64,000 nucleotides of DNA from Hansfordia pulvinata. Lineage: Eukaryota; Ascomycota; Sordariomycetes; Xylariales. Location of the stretch: the NCBI GenBank assembly GCA_006538405.1, contig BJKQ01000003.1, forward strand, positions 2,666,001 through 2,730,000, given 5' to 3'. Below are positions 12,851-27,058 of the stretch, piece by piece. Under the pieces are notes generated by a model that saw nothing but the letters and a program-made list of their open reading frames with translations, had not been told where the DNA came from and did no database searches. Positions within the stretch are counted from its first letter, which is position 1. Each line of letters begins with the position of its first letter. Made by a program: the position numbers and the translations under genes.

Positions 12851-15800
12851 GCCTGGCCTTTACTCCCCCACGGGGAAGCGGTCCGGAGAGAACTGAATTG
12901 CACTTTTGGGTTCTTTTTTTTTTTGGTTGGCACTGGGCCCGCCCGCCCCCTCGCTGCCGTCCCGCTCCGGCGCCCGCGGAGTACTCGTAGTAATCCGTGT
13001 CGCCGGTCGTGCGACTTATCAGTAGGTGGGCAAGGCGGAAAGAAGGGGTGTGTATCGTGCCGGCCTGCCCTCCAAAGGCACAGGCCAGGTCGGCTCAAGT
13101 CGGGCCATATCAGGTCATGCCAGGTCAGGTCAGGCCACTGCATCCTTTGGGGGGAGTAGGTCGCCTCCGCTGCGGCCGAAGGTCTGTCTGGCTGGCCATC
13201 GTCAGTTGTCTTTGCTTTCAGCTCGCGAGCCCCAAGTAGGGCTTCCCTCCCCAGCCGCGCCGCGCAGCCCCAGTTTGCGCTCCTCCCCCCCAACCCTCCC
13301 CCGGGAAGCCAGCCAGGCAAAGACACGCTGCTGCTTGTGCGCTTCCACGTGTCAGTCACACCGCGCCCACAGCCCTTCGCGTCTGTCGGTCGGTCCCGCA
13401 GCTGCGAGTACTCGTACCTCGAGGTCGAGATTACGGATACGTGTTGGGGTGGGAAACCGGGGGGGCGCAGAGAGCGACGGAGGAGCGGGGGGAGCCGAAA
13501 GAGAAAAGACACAGTGAGACCCGGCCGCGCCTCGATTGTGCTGCCCGAGTCTCGTATCTGGGCAAGTGAGGCAAGTGAGTTGCTTTTGCGTTCGTTGCCT
13601 CGCAGGGTCCAGCTTGCTGCTGTCGAGAGCTGGCATTGCTGGCATTGCTGATGGCGTTGTCTCTCACTCCACGGAGTCCCTCCCCTCGCTCTTCCGGCAT
13701 ATTTCCCGCCCATCATATCCGAACCGGCTCGTCTCGGCCAGCTGCACGTTCCTGTCCCGGCAGCGTCCTCGGGTCAGCATTTCCGTCCTCGGGGAACATG
13801 GAAAATGTTCAAATAAAGGAAAAGGAGGGAATGTGTAGGCACAGGTGTGGGAGTACCTATACCTACTTTCCACCACTCTCTACCCCGGCACACCCCTTGT
13901 CCTCTCCCGCACACTCACACACACACGCCCGCGAGAGACGTGCCAAGGTTCCGCCGGACACCGGAGCCGAGCCGAGAGATGCGCCACACGGTCTCCTGCC
14001 GACTCCGCTCCCTGGTCTGCGACAGTGCCCTGGCATGTTTGCGCGCGCGCGCGGTGACCTGCCGCGGCCCGGGGTTCTGGTCGAGCTACTCTCCTCCTCC
14101 CACTGCCGCAGATGGCTGGTACCTTCCATGATCCCAACTCTGCGTGCTGAACCACCTCTGATGTTGTCTGTTCGAGGGGCCGGCCGAGCAAGTCGTCCGC
14201 CGTGCCGTTGTAGAAAGAAAGGACAGGAACCGCCCGCTCCCCGCAGCACTGGGGCGAGGAGTCTGACTCCTCGTGGCAGCGCAACCCCCCAAAAAAAGCC
14301 CTGGTCGTTCATCACGGGGATTTGGGATTTACACATGCGAGCCAGCCGGCCGGCCGGCGCCGAAGAGGTCCGCCGATTGCCACGGGTGCTTCGCCAGTGC
14401 GGGTTCCAAACAACGTGAGGCGACCCAGGGGCGTGGCAAGTAAACATCACCAGAACAGTCCTCAGGCGCAGCTGGGGGGGGGGGGGGGGGAGGGGAAGGG
14501 GGCTTTCCCCAGCACCTTGCTCGCACTTGGCTGTTCCGCCGGGGGGGGAAATGTCTCTACGAGCTGAGGGCGAATCGGCAGATCGGCGCGGGGCCAGCGG
14601 AGCATGCGCCTGCCCACGAGTCGCCCTGCGAGTCTTGGGGATGGATACGTATGTAATGAAAATACAAGTCGGCACCGACCTTTTGTCTCGTTTCTACAGC
14701 ACGCCGCAACTGCCTGGGTTCGCGCCATCAGAGAAAGGGGTGGGGGGAGGGGGGCCTGAGGGGAGAAGCATGTCTGGCACCTGCTGGCCGGCAACGTATG
14801 ATCGCCCGATTTCCGGGGGAGCTGTTCAAAAGCCGGTCCTCGAGATGCTGAATCCTGAAAGCGCATGCCTGGATACTCGGCCAGGCTCGCAGATTTTGAA
14901 AGGGGGGAAGGGGGGGGGGGGGGGGGCCAAGAAGCCGACGCCGGTGGTGGGATGCCTTCACGGGATCTGCGATGAGGTTGCACGGGGCCCGGGAGCACGC
15001 CCAGCTGTCTACTTCGCGCCGCCATGGCAAAGAGAAAGCCTGCTCTCGCCGAGAAGGTAAGGAGGCCACTGCTAGACTGTCGTGCAGACAGTGTTCGTGT
15101 CCTGGTGGTCAGTCCAGGTCCGGGTACCACGCGCCCGTTTTCAAGATGCATCTCTTTCAGCTGCGGCCTCAAGTGACTGGTTTCTTTTTCTTTTTCTTTT
15201 CTTATTGCGCCAACGTCGGTAAGCTGAGTGATTCAAGGCTTCGGCTTGTACAACCGAAGCAAGCCCTCCCAACGGAACAAGCCGCCGCTCACCCGGAGCA
15301 CGCGCTGCTTCTGTCTGCGACTCGCCACCGAAGCAGCGGGTCGCTCGCTGAACCCGGTGAGTCACCCGCCCCTCCGCGCTGTACATCCTTGCGCTCGCTG
15401 CTGGGTGGTGAGGCGGAAAAAAAGCTTGAGGTGTCAGACTATGGAGCAGGGAGGGGGTCTCTTCATGGAGAGGCTCTGCCGGCCGCCCCGAGAAAGTTTG
15501 TCGGCAGACCGGTGCTGGGAAAGAAGAGCCTCTGGCGGCGGCTCGGTAGTTCCGGTCCATCGCCTACTCGGTGTCAGCCATGCGGCCTCTTGTTAGCTGA
15601 CACTGCAAGGCCGCAGTGGCTCCGGCGTGAGCTGCTTCAAGATTGCCGGGCCTGATACCCCACGAGACCGATCAGCGTTACTTCGACAGGTCAGTAGAGG
15701 GCGTGGTCAGTGTAGGGGGTCGCCAGGCCTGTTCCACCAGAGACTCAGGTCTGGCAGTGCGGTCCTGGAGGCCCAACCGTTGCGGCAAAGTCCAGTGGCA

Positions 15801-18800
15801 GATCGTCAGGCCGTGGAGCAGGTGGCCGGCTCAACGAGACTTTCTATTACTGTTCATGACGAACCACAAAGGTAGTCAGTTGCGTTGGACCACAGGCCAA
15901 GAAGCGGCGGCGGCACCATTCGAGTCCCAGGTAACGTACCCCCAAGCCAACCACGCACGCTTGGTCAACACCCCACGTGGCGGGGAAAGTATGTCAAAGC
16001 GCATTGTGCTGGCTATCGCGGGTCTTTCCGAGCGTCCTGCGTCGTCACTTTCGAGTCTCTACTTCGGATCGTATTCTGAATACGCGGAAATAGGAGAGCC
16101 TGGCAGATCCAGCTGAACAGAACACCTGAAGCGCTGCCACGCATCTTCGTGATATCCAGTGCAAGGGGCTTGGCCATGAGAGGTTGTTCCTGTTTGCCCT
16201 GATCCACCGCCGAGAGTATCCTCCTGTTACACATCTACTGATCTTGACTCTGGTATCTTGGCCGCGGCAGGTTTGGCGTCGGGTGCGCTGTTTCGATAAG
16301 ACTTCGAGACAGGCAAAATAGCACCATCAGCCGTGCGGTATGAACTCAACCTTTGCACAACAAGGATGCTATTTTTTTTTTACCCGCTTTAGCCAAGATT
16401 ATCCCCTGCGAGCAGACGGAACTAAAGCGATGTGAATGGATGCACACGCTGTGAGTCGACCGCGATGTCCAACAGGGCATTCCAGCATTGGGGCAGTCCT
16501 GAGGAGCAGCCCCGCCCGCGGACGACTGGAAACTCGTTTGCCGCGAGCAAACATCACAACAGCCAGCAGACTTGGGTGTACGAACGGCCGCGCCGCACTC
16601 GGGGGAGTGAAGCCACACTGAAGTCTGGATGCGGCCGCAAACGAGCCGAGCGGACGCCAACCCAATGTATGCTGGCGAAAGTCCTCGGAGTGGTCGTGGC
16701 CGGTACGGAGGTGACCGCGTGCGGTCTGTGAGCGAAGGTTGCCTACTTCCATCTCGACTACAGGTAGAACCGCAGTTTACGACGACGTGGACTATCGCCC
16801 AGGAAACAACAGGGCGGTCATTTAAGCAAGAGATAGCCCCTCGACTGTCGCAAGCCGACACTTGGCTGCGACTGGCCCAATCGCCCCATCGAGAGCCCTA
16901 CGAAAATGGCCCACCTGCCAGAGGCGGTAAATTTCTTGCTATTCATGGGAATCGGGAGAAGTGATTGTCGATATATGACAGTCCAGGGGATGGTCGAAGG
17001 TCTGCTTGCCTCCACCAGGCGGCCCGGAAACTCACCTCGGCGTTTTATGAGAATTGTAGAATCGGCAGTTACTCTGCAGCGGCGTTGCCGGGTCTATCTC
17101 AGCATCCTATAACAGCCAGCTTCTCTTAAAGGGGCGCCCTCTTCATCTGCATGGCTTCAGTCTGCTGCGCTTGGCGAAGAAAGGCCGCGAGGCTGCCCGC
17201 ATTTGTTCGCTGCTTCGTGGAGGACCCGACGCGGGCCGGCCACGACCGGGCCAACGAGGTTGACCACTGCCGTGCCTGGACACGTGCGCTCCGAAACTTG
17301 ATGCTGTCTCGAAAAGTCAAAGAAGCGAGTTGTACCGGCGAGCGGGCGAAAGAATTTCGCGCAACGCTGGACAAACCCGAAGACCGAGATGTTCACGTCT
17401 TGGAGGTCGACGGCGGCCAGAGACCTTGGGTGTAGTGGGGAGGGGGAGAGAACAAGACGATGCCCAGTTCTTGCACAGGGCCTCCAAGCCGGGCGACATG
17501 TGGCCGGTTGAGCATGGGTGAGAGCTTCGACGGCACTTTGCAGCGTGCGATCCAGACAGCGATCGAGGCGGGAGAATGCTGGCGTTTCTACACCCATCCC
17601 ACAAAATCTCAGGTACTTGAGCAACCGCCTTCTCATGTGTTGGGCGTCGAAAGCACATCGCTAGAACTATCATTGGATATCAAAGGCCTTTGAACTTTGT
17701 CCTAGTCAAGCTCTGCCAGCAGTCTCGCAGTCTTTGCATACCGAAGGGGCGTCAAGTTTGGGTACGTACCAGAGATCTGGTTGTCGCCTGTGAACGAGAT
17801 ACGCGGCAACGGAGGCAACCTTGCTCTTATGGGAAGGCCAAATGCTACCTGAATGCGGAACCGACTTGGCCGCTCACTTTCAAGATGGGAATCGCGGAAG
17901 TCCATTATCAACTGCGGACCGTGTTAATGGGACGGCGGGGATGGAAAACGACATCATGGCACCCCGAGGCAGATCCCACCAGGCGGTTGTTGACGGGGCT
18001 GGGCAACCTCGGTGGCCACCTACGTCAATTTTGCGAGCCAGCAGAGCTGACAAAGCCGGTCGTGGTGATTCCCGTGGGTTTCACCAGGGGTGGCCGTGGG
18101 GTGGGCGTCGACACCTCCTGACAACCACAATCCGGGTTTCAGAGCGCCGAAGACTAGAAAGGGAGCGTGGCACCGGGCATCCCTGATTCGATTGTTCGGT
18201 CTCCACGATCCGGGTGATATTTTGCCTCGGATGCCACGGCTGATCGGCCAAACAGGGCACGAGGGTGTCCAGGTTACGGACTGGGAACCGGGGGACCCAG
18301 CTTCGGGATGGGGGATATGAGTCAACGGGGGATTCCACGGCATAGAGATCGGGTTGCGGGCACCAAGCTAAGTTAGCACGCACGTTGGATATCCGAAGCT
18401 GCCCCAGATCGCCGTGCGGTTGGTAATGTCTCTGATCTTGGGCCGGCGTGGCCGGGTCTATAAAGCGGGCCCGTCGTCGATAGAGAACTCGACAAGCTGG
18501 CACGGGCGCGCGCTTACACACACACACACACACAGAGACGAAGCCTGCGGTGTCCTGCCGCGGCGAAGCCAGTGGCTGTGCAGTGGTTGGCAGCCGAGAT
18601 GCGCGATCGCTAGCCGCGATCTGAGAGCAGCTGGTGCGTGTGCTCGTAGATCGACGATACGGTAAGTAGGCACGATGCTTGGTGGTGCACGATAGAGCAG
18701 AGGCGCCATTGGCTGGCTCGAGGTGAACCATCTAGCTGAGACACAGGCCTTCTACCAAGCAGCGATGGTGAGACCGGGATAACGCTGTTGGGCTGGGGCC

Positions 18801-21800
18801 TGCGAGAACCACCCGCCGGTGTTGTTTGCTGGCGCGCGCCGAGTCCGTCTTTGCCTGCGCCCGCGCCCGCGTTCCGGAGGCTGTGAGGCGAGCGACAAGC
18901 GATGACGCAATGGCTCGGGAGGGTGTTGGCACGAGCGCGCGCCGCGACCACGCACGAGTATGCTGCTGCCACCCACCCTGCCACACTCGCCGCAGACCGA
19001 CGTTCCCGCGTCGATTGGTTGATTCATCACTATTCGAATCCCCAGCGATGGGCAACAGGACACAGGCGCTAGACGATAGACTCGCGTGGCGACCGACGGA
19101 ATAGGTGGTTTCCTGGAGACACGAGTCTCCACTGACCGCGCAATCCTGATGCGCAGTCTTGGGATCCATTCAGCTGTCACCCGCTGATCGGTGCAGGGGC
19201 GCTTCGAAAAGCATTACTACTCTCGACTGAAGAGGCCAGGCAGCCGTGGCGAAAAGGGATGAGAGCGACCGGGGCAACGGCGCGGCCGCTTCATATGGCC
19301 TTTCCTCCACTGCTCATCAGTGACCTGGAGCGATATGCCACGCCCGCAGAGTCGAGCCGAGGGGCGTGGATGTTCGTCTCGAGCACGTTGAAGTGCAGAG
19401 AGGAGGATCGCAGGAAGAGGATCAATGAAACATGTCATCGGTATGCCGTGGGCCTTGTCACCTGTCTCGCCCTGTGTGCTGCGCCGTGTGAATCGGCCGG
19501 GCCATCGACGATCTGGCTGGCGCCCCGACCTGTCTGCCTGCCCGCCGGCGACCAGCAGCGACAGTACGAGTAGCGACAGCAATAATAAAGAGAACGTGGC
19601 GTTGCCGCCCAGGGCCGGTCCAGCTCCCAGCCTCTGCTTGTACTCGTACTCGTGGAAGACAAGGAACGGTGCACCGAGGACGCGAAGGCTGCCAATGTTG
19701 ATTTCCAAGCAGGGAGCCGAGAGAGACACCCACCTGGAGAGAAGGCTGCGGCGCCGTGTGCGCTCCAGAGAGACTGCACTGTGACGAGACTTCAGGGTCC
19801 AATTTTCAACACAGTGACGTAATCTCCTTTTCGCGAGATTACCCCGGGCCACCAACCCGGTGCGCCGCCCCTCTCATCCAATTTTTGGTCTTTTTGCTCT
19901 GGCGGTCGCCGTGTCGGAGGCAACGAAAAAAAAATGACAGCCCATCATTTCCCGTAACCCTCGGCCTTTTCGGTGCCCTCGTCTATGGGTGGTGATTATG
20001 ACTTTGTGTGTGTTTTGGCGGATGAAGAGGGTGCCATGCTCCCGAGTTGCGGTCAGCCAGCGCCAATCTTTGTGTCCGTTCTCGTCCACACCGTGGTGCT
20101 ACGTGCATTCGTCTTGGGCATTCTGGGACGTGAGTGGTGAGTCGTGGGTGGTGGTGGTGGTGGTGGGTGGCGCGATGAGACGAGCGGATCTCAATGTCGC
20201 GTTTCTCTCGAAGCCCGCTTCCCATTGGCCAGACGCGGCTCGTCTTCCAGAACGGCGAAAAAGGACTCTCACCACCCACACGCCACGGTGGACGTTGCCG
20301 GACAAGGGCTGGCCTGGATGGCTGTGGTGGGGGCGAAGGTCGCCTTTCGCCACCCGTAACGCTGCTACGACTGCATCTGTCGTGTCCTCCAGGCACTCAT
20401 AATCATCTTGTTGGCCCATGTCCTGCCGAATTCCCCCTAGCGCCGCCAGGCCCCCGTCGATCTGCAGCTTTCGGGGGACGGCGAGGTTGTGCGTGATGCG
20501 GCATGTGTCTGGTTCTGATCCCGTCAAGCCCAACTCCGGTGTCTGGCTGGAAGACTATAAGCTGTCGACAGGTAGGCGTCCGAGTACGAGTATGAGCAGG
20601 CGCGTTGGCCGCATTGGGGCTGAGAGGCGTGAGCGGGTGCAAAGCAACGTTGAACTGCTGAAAGAGTATTTGCATGCATCGTGCTCTGCGGAGCGCTCTC
20701 GAACTGTGAGAGTACCCGGGCCAGCCAGGGTCTGACAAGACAGCGACTCTGAACACGGTAACCAACAATACCCAGCACTGATACCGAATCTTTTGGGTGT
20801 GAAATAGGAGGAAGATCATGCTCGCGACAGGGCATGCGCAAGGGGCCCTTTTCCAGTTGCAAGGCGGGAATGGGCCGACTAGACGCCCACGTTGTTGCTT
20901 TTCCCTTCCGGCGGGCCGCTCTTTGCTGGCCAGCTGAGGTACGAATATGCGGCGAGTCTCAATCAAACCACCACCCAGGCATCTGGTCGCGCGTGGGGAT
21001 TGTACTCGTGCACGGGTGGGTTAGGTTCGAGTAGATTGCTCCGTCTTTGCACCTGCCCGCGTCCGATCCCTGGTGTGGCTATTGTTCCCCAGTTCCTCGG
21101 GTCCTCGTACCACTCGTTAGGTAGCCTCGACGTACGAGGGAAGAGATGTCGCGCGTGCGCGCCTATTCCTGATATCAACTTGTCGAGACCGGCAGCGCTC
21201 CCTTCCATCACTCTTGCCAGGGAGCGACGGGAGCGGGCTCGGACTGGTCCCGATTCGACGCACGATCCAAGAAGCCATGCGCGACCAATGTTGGAGGCAA
21301 AAAGCAGCTGTCAGTACTCGTAAGCCGCATCTGCGAGGGCACGGCCAGGAGATCGATCGATGAGGCACCGGCATCGGCTGATGCGTGATGGGGACCGGAC
21401 GGAAGTGCCAGCAGAGAGCATTGGTAGTGCTGAGGGCGTGGGCGCCGGGAGCAAACTGACCGGCCGGCCTCCTGTGTGCCGTCTCGAACCAGGAGAGGGT
21501 CAATACCACCGGCGAGTAGAGGACTGGCAGCCGTGTTGGAGAAGGGATCGCGGAAGCTGATGAAAGAAGGTCGTCACGTAGTAGAGAGCTGCGGGAATCG
21601 TGGAGATGCACGGACGAGCTGGAGAGACACGAAGACTCGGGCTCACCCATTCGTACCCCGGACGATGGCGGCACGAGTAAAACCAATTGGGACGTCGGAG
21701 AAAGGTGAGCCATGACGCACTGTACGAGTACACGCGCCCTTGTGGGCAGCGGGGGGCCATCACTGTTCCCCCCATCACTCTACAACGCAGGCCGGCACAC

Positions 21801-23146
21801 TAATCGACGAGCCCCACCGGCATGCCTGCGCCTCCTGCCGGCTGTGGTTGGACAGCGACAAGCCAGGGTGGATCCAAAGATACAAAAGGGTACCAGAGTG
21901 TACGGCCACTGGCAAATCAGCCCGGGTTCACTACTCCAGCTCTCGACTGATCTGCACGCAGTCTTGGCCACTGCATCCTGGGCGAACACGTACCTCCCTC
22001 ACTCAATCCAGATCCACAAGTCTTCGCAAGTACTGCTTACGGGGCACCGCTAAAGATCAGGTGCAAGATTGCTGGACCAGGCCGACGGGCGGTGGGCGGA
22101 TAGTGTGCCCTTTTTCTACCAGACACCACCCCTTATGTCACTTCTTCTCTCATGACCTCATCGCTTCACCTCTCAACCTTTTCGCGAACCGCCTGCATTT
22201 CCACTTGACGTGCACCCACCAGCCCTGCCCGGCCCAGTCCATCGCACCGCATCGCACCACGTCCTTGCCGCCCAGCTCCGGCCCGGCCAGCACATCCATC
22301 CTGTCCTGTCGCTGCCCGGCCCCGACCGCAGCCGCCACACTCGCCGTCCGATTGATCCTGGCCAAGCTGCCGCCGCCGCCGACCACCGTCTCTGCCTCGC
22401 CCTGGAAGACTAAGACGGGCTCGTGAGAGGATCAACAGCAGAGACTCTGCCGCGAGCACGGCAAACACTGACATCAGGGTCCGAACAGGCCGTCAGGACT
22501 GGACGGCCAGCCGACTGGGTGACCAAGTCGGCCGACCAGCCACCCGCAAAACCCCGGTGTACAGCAACCCGACCTCTCTAGAATCATATTCATACCTGCC
22601 TGGCTTGCTTGCCTGCACGCCACGCATCGCCGCTGCGGCATCTGATTTGGCAATCAAATCCGGCCTTCTGGCACAAGACAAGCCACCTGACCGCGCAAAG
22701 CAGCAGGGAGGAAAAGTGCATCAGACGGCGGAACTCTGGGTTTTCCTTGCCTATCAGTGCACCAGTTTGCCAAGGGCATTCCTTGCCTGTAGCGCAGCCG
22801 CAGAGCCAAACCTGTGCTCTAACGACCGCACAACTGTCGGGTACGGGACAGCCGCCGCCCACGGCCCTAACAGGCAAATCCATACCAACCACCAGCGCCC
22901 GCCGCCACATTGCCGGCCACAGCTCTCCCGACAGCGCACACCCCCGTACTTAAACTTTTCCCTAGGCGTCCACTGTCGCTGTCATCCGCGACCACCACCC
23001 CAGGCGCTTCCCCATAATTCCAGCGAGGCCACAGGCCGCAAGCGCCTTTGCTCGTACCCCCCTCCAAGTCACTTACATCATAACCCCCTTCCCTTCCCAC
23101 TCAATCCACCCCATTAAAGCCAACTTCGTCGTCCTCGACCGTCATC

Positions 23147-25234
23147 ATGGCTGCCGACGCGAGTACCAAGCCTTCAGATCCTGCTCCATCCGGTACGTAA
23201 ACAAACCTTCATTTTCGTTTTCTCGCCTCGCCTCGCACGCTTCTCATCCTCTTCATTCCCTGCTCGCGTGCCTGTCGCCTATTTTGCGCCCGCCCTTGCA
23301 GCACAAGGTCCCGCCGTTATCGCATGAGGTCATTGTTGATCATCGTGCTGGTGGACATCACACCCTCTCCCCTCGTCCCTGTCAGTAGTACCTGGCAGAT
23401 TAAACCGTTTTTTTCTTTGCTTTGGTCATCTTTGCTGCCCGTCAGCCTTGCTGCTCCCCTGGCTTCGTTCGATTCTCGCTGCTGTCGCCATGTCGTCGCC
23501 CTGTCGCCTCGCCGCTCATGCAGGTAGCTGCATGCATGCCGGGTCGGGGGTACAGTCTTTAGTTCACGTTGCTAACATGCCTCTCCTGGCAACCAGAATC
23601 CAAGACCGACGCCGCTAAGTCAGCATCAGCTAACGCCGCCTCGACCACAACAACCACCGCCAAGGCCGCGGACAAGAAAGCCGGTGATATCAAAGCTGAA
23701 GCCGCCGCCAACGCGGAACCCGGCCGTCCTCTTGCGCCTCCCCCTAAGCCCGGTGACGACTACTTCTCCAGCCAACTCAGCCTGGAGCCCAATCCCTTTG
23801 AACAGTCTTTCGGTACGGGCGGCCAGGTCGAGACACCTGGCGGAACCAAGCTACCCAGTGTGGCCGCTCTCACATCACCATCCTCATTACTGCCTGGCAA
23901 CGGCAACACTCCATTTAATTGGGGAGGCGGCTCTCTCCGAACGGGTCCCTTGAGTCCGGCGATGCTTTCCGGCCCTGCTGGCGGGGACTACTTTGGCGAC
24001 ACGTCGCATACGTTGCGCGGTGGCTTCACGCCTAATGAGAGCAGTCTCAGAACCGGACTGACTCCTGGCGGTAGTGGTTCCATGTTCCCGGCCGCTAGCC
24101 CCAATTCACAGGCTTTGTTCGCCATGGCTAATGCCGGTGGCGCCACCCCTGGCACACTTGATTTTCAGCGAACAGCCTTGAGCGCCGCGGCAGCAAAGAC
24201 GAGGAGCAGAGAGCAGGCCCAAAGCCAACAATCACAACCCCGGCTGCGGCGACCACTACTGCTACTGCAGCACCGACAACGCAGGCACCAGAGACGGGCG
24301 CCGCCCCTGTTAAGACCGAGTCTAAAGCGGCTTCTGGCTCCTTTGATCCCCACGACAACGATGCCGCCAACGGGCTGTTCATGCTGGCACAAGGAGCGCA
24401 GCAGCGAAACGGCAGTCAGTCTCAGTTTCCCGTTGGCGGCGCGCAACCAGGTCATGCTCACCCCGCCCCCGCGAACGGAACTAGCAATTCCCCCACGACA
24501 GCCACAAACGGCGCAGCACCGCCAGCCCCCGGCACCGCCAACCCCGGAAGAGGCGGCAGCGAAGGCAGCAACATGTCTGAGGAGAACGGCCCTGCCAAGC
24601 CCGCTGCCAAAGGAAAGGGCAAACGAGGCGCCGCCGGAGCCGCCGCGCCACCTGCCGCACCTGCCAGCAACGGACGCCGCAAGGCTGACGAGCCTCCAGC
24701 GAAGCAACCTGCGACTAAGAAAGCCAAGACGGCAGCGGTCCCACCTCCTCCCGAGGAGGACGAAGAGGAGCCGTACTCTGACGACGATGATGACGACAAA
24801 GGCGACGGCTCGGGCAAATCGAAGATGACAGACGAGGAAAAGCGGAAGAACTTTCTCGAACGCAACCGGTATGTTGGGTCCCATTCTCATGCAGAGAAAT
24901 GTCACTAACAAGTCACAGGGTCGCGGCTTTGAAATGTCGCCAACGCAAGAAGCAATGGCTCCAGAATCTCCAAAACAAGGTAGAGATTTACAGCCAGGAG
25001 AACGATGCTCTGACGGCTCAGATTTCCCAGCTCAGGGAAGAGGTCGTCAGTCTGAAGACGCTGCTCCTTGCGCACAAGGACTGCCCTATCACGCAGCAGC
25101 AAGGCATGCAAGGCGGTTTCGTGCATGGAAGCATGGAACCCTACAACCCGCAAATGAATCCATACGGAATGGCAGCACCCATGGGCAACCAGCCCGTCAT
25201 GGCCGGTCAAGGGGTTCAAAGGCGCTTTTCTTAG
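23147..25234 (+). CDS. atf1: Atf1/AtfA-type bZIP transcription factor
   Basis: CREB/ATF-class factor of the stress-activated MAP kinase (Hog1/Sty1) pathway, acting in the nucleus on CRE-like sites. Exons are 23147-23192, 23597-24868 and 24919-25234; introns are 404 and 50 nt with GT-AG ends. The N-terminus is Ala/Thr/Lys-rich. The first long exon carries the DYFSSQLSLEPNPFEQSFG and LPSVAALTSP segments typical of the fungal Aft1 stress domain, then DAANGLFMLAQGAQ. An acidic stretch precedes the basic region NFLERNRVAALKCRQRKKQW and the leucine zipper near the C-terminus. The frame breaks at 24195-24197 (AAA); adding one A restores AAAAKDEEQ and the downstream exons and gives 544 residues, normal for the family. 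The start is the first ATG, within a CT-rich leader. Confidence 0.93.
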
Positions 25235-27058
25235 AGCGGCAACACGCCGGAAAACTGACCGTACATGAGGATGGCCGACATTTTCAACTCTTCTTCTGGT
25301 CCCTGACAAAGGCGTCGTTGACGGGCGTCGCTATTGCGCGCTTCGTCGACGTCCTGCAATGGGGGCGCGTTGTTTTGGACCATGTCCTTGTAATAACACA
25401 TTTGGTTTGCACAGCGTTGATGATGGGAACCGGTACATGCGGTCGCTGCGGCCGCGTCACGGGGAGGCGGAGGGGCAGCAGGGCAGGGTCGAAAATGGTT
25501 TCCTTGACTTATCGGTTTACGATTCCCCCTTGTTTCCTGCACGACGGCCGGGCATACATCAAAACCGGTGTTTGGGGTTCTGACGACAGCGATTTGAGGG
25601 TACAACCAAGGGAAGGGCGTTGCGGGATTGCTTTTGGTGGAGACAGGCAGAAAACATGGCCTGAGTCCCATGCAAATGGCAGGGAATACATGAGGAAGGG
25701 TTTTGTTTGAGGCATGAGAGTGCGTTGTCGGTGGCCCGAATACGCTAGCTACTGTAAGACTTTGGTGATATGAATATGACGAAGCATTGATTTTACATTG
25801 GCATCAAGTGCAGACTGCGTCAAGGTATTTCAGCTGCAACAGCTTGCATACGAGTAACGAATAGGTCCGATTATCATCCAGTGCTGGCAGGTTTGCTATT
25901 CTTTTACGAGGTATGGCAGCGAACTGTACAACAGGAGCGTGGTTAAGGACCCGAAAGGTGCCTGTGGCACGTTGCTGTCAAGTATGGGCTGCAACGGTAC
26001 CCTTAGACACAAACAGACGCATCATCCAATGGCTGCTAGTGACGAATTGGCTGTGCGCAGCTGGTGCACCTCAACCCGTAGCGACGGTGGGAGACGCGCG
26101 TGAGGCGCGCGTCTGGGAATGATGGCGTGGTGTCGGTCGTGGGCACAAGGCCACGACGGTTCGGAGCAGGAGCAAGGATAGAAGGTACATGTAGCTTTGG
26201 TGGGTCTGGTGGTACTGCAACGGGGAGCCGTCAGGCGATCAGTACCTGCGTCTGCAGTGCTTGTACAAGAGTGGGTGCCACCCGGCTGCACCGTACCCAA
26301 CCCAACGTTGGAGACGAACCGGCAAAGAAACGACCCAAAGAGGACTAGCGCGGAGGGATACAAAGACTTGTACGGGCGGTGGACGGGCGTTGATGTAAAC
26401 AGAAGCCGGAGCGGCGAGGGAAGAGCCAATGCGCGCGCCCACAGCCGCGCCCGCGCCCACGTCCACAAGCATCCACCCACACCACCTCCGCCGCCGCGCC
26501 CGTCCATCACCACCATCACCACCCCGTCAACATCATCACCGCCGCCGCCGCCGCCGCCCTCGTCGTCGCCACCTCGCCGCCGCATCTTACGCCCGGCCGC
26601 TCCTCACACTCTCACATACATCTGCGCACCACCCGTCTCTCCCCACCTGCCATAGCACGTCACGTCACGTTACGGTACGCCACAACACGACATCCGAACG
26701 CGAAATCATTATATCCGCCCCGACGCCCGCCACCGCGCAATACGACGCACAGCTATACGACACACTCTCTACATTGGGTCTCGCATAGTCACAAGCACGC
26801 GACACGACCCTGTTGCCATCAATCTGTACCGCTCGCTTTGCGCGCACCGCGGTTCTTTGGCGCTGATCCCAACGCGCTCCACCGCCCCGTCGTCGGATTC
26901 TCTCCGAATCGCATAAACATAGGCATACTTAGCCAGATCTGTGAAACAAATCGCCCACGACACGCTCAGACGCGCGCAATCGCGTCCCCTGTCCGCCTGA
27001 TCGCGCTGGGGGTCGCCACTGACCTGTCGCTCTCGATGCGCGCCCTCCCCCAGCGTCC
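25235..27058. other. Atf1 3' region and Mis13 promoter region
   Basis: Spacer between two genes on the same strand. The part after 25235 should hold the Atf1 terminator. The part from about 26400 is rich in CA/CG-type simple sequence and includes short CCG and CAC runs, and should hold the promoter of the kinetochore gene. No coding sequence is supported. Confidence 0.6.

Larger units (their letters stand above)
6041..23146. other. 17-kb gene desert with dispersed palindromes
   Basis: No frame in these 17 kb carries recognisable domains or the codon bias of the neighbouring genes; longer open frames change codon preference along their length and run through repeat motifs. The stretch is not AT-rich, so classical RIP-mutated transposon DNA is not apparent. 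It holds many copies of the palindrome TACGAGTACTCGTA or its halves, short GTACCTA-type motifs, homopolymers (13 G at 6147-6159, 14 C at 12035-12048, 17 G at 14474-14490 and 14910-14926) and an AC repeat at 18516-18534. The right end must contain the promoter and leader of the Atf1-type gene. Unrecognised non-coding RNA genes cannot be excluded. Confidence 0.55.

Noticed and set aside
12712..13716. 334-codon open frame on the minus strand
   Set aside because: It is built of Arg/Ser/Pro-rich sequence crossing several palindromes, with no recognisable domain or codon preference.
17151..17435. 94-codon frame with an ordered-looking translation
   Set aside because: No homologous family comes to mind, the opposite strand is equally open, and there is no promoter or intron evidence.
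19025..19050. TTCGAATCCCC resembling a tRNA B box
   Set aside because: No A box, acceptor stem or cloverleaf can be built around it.
6041..23146. Idea that the desert is RIP-inactivated transposon DNA
   Set aside because: The DNA is not AT-rich and shows no obvious excess of TA over CA steps; no terminal repeats or transposase fragments were recognised.
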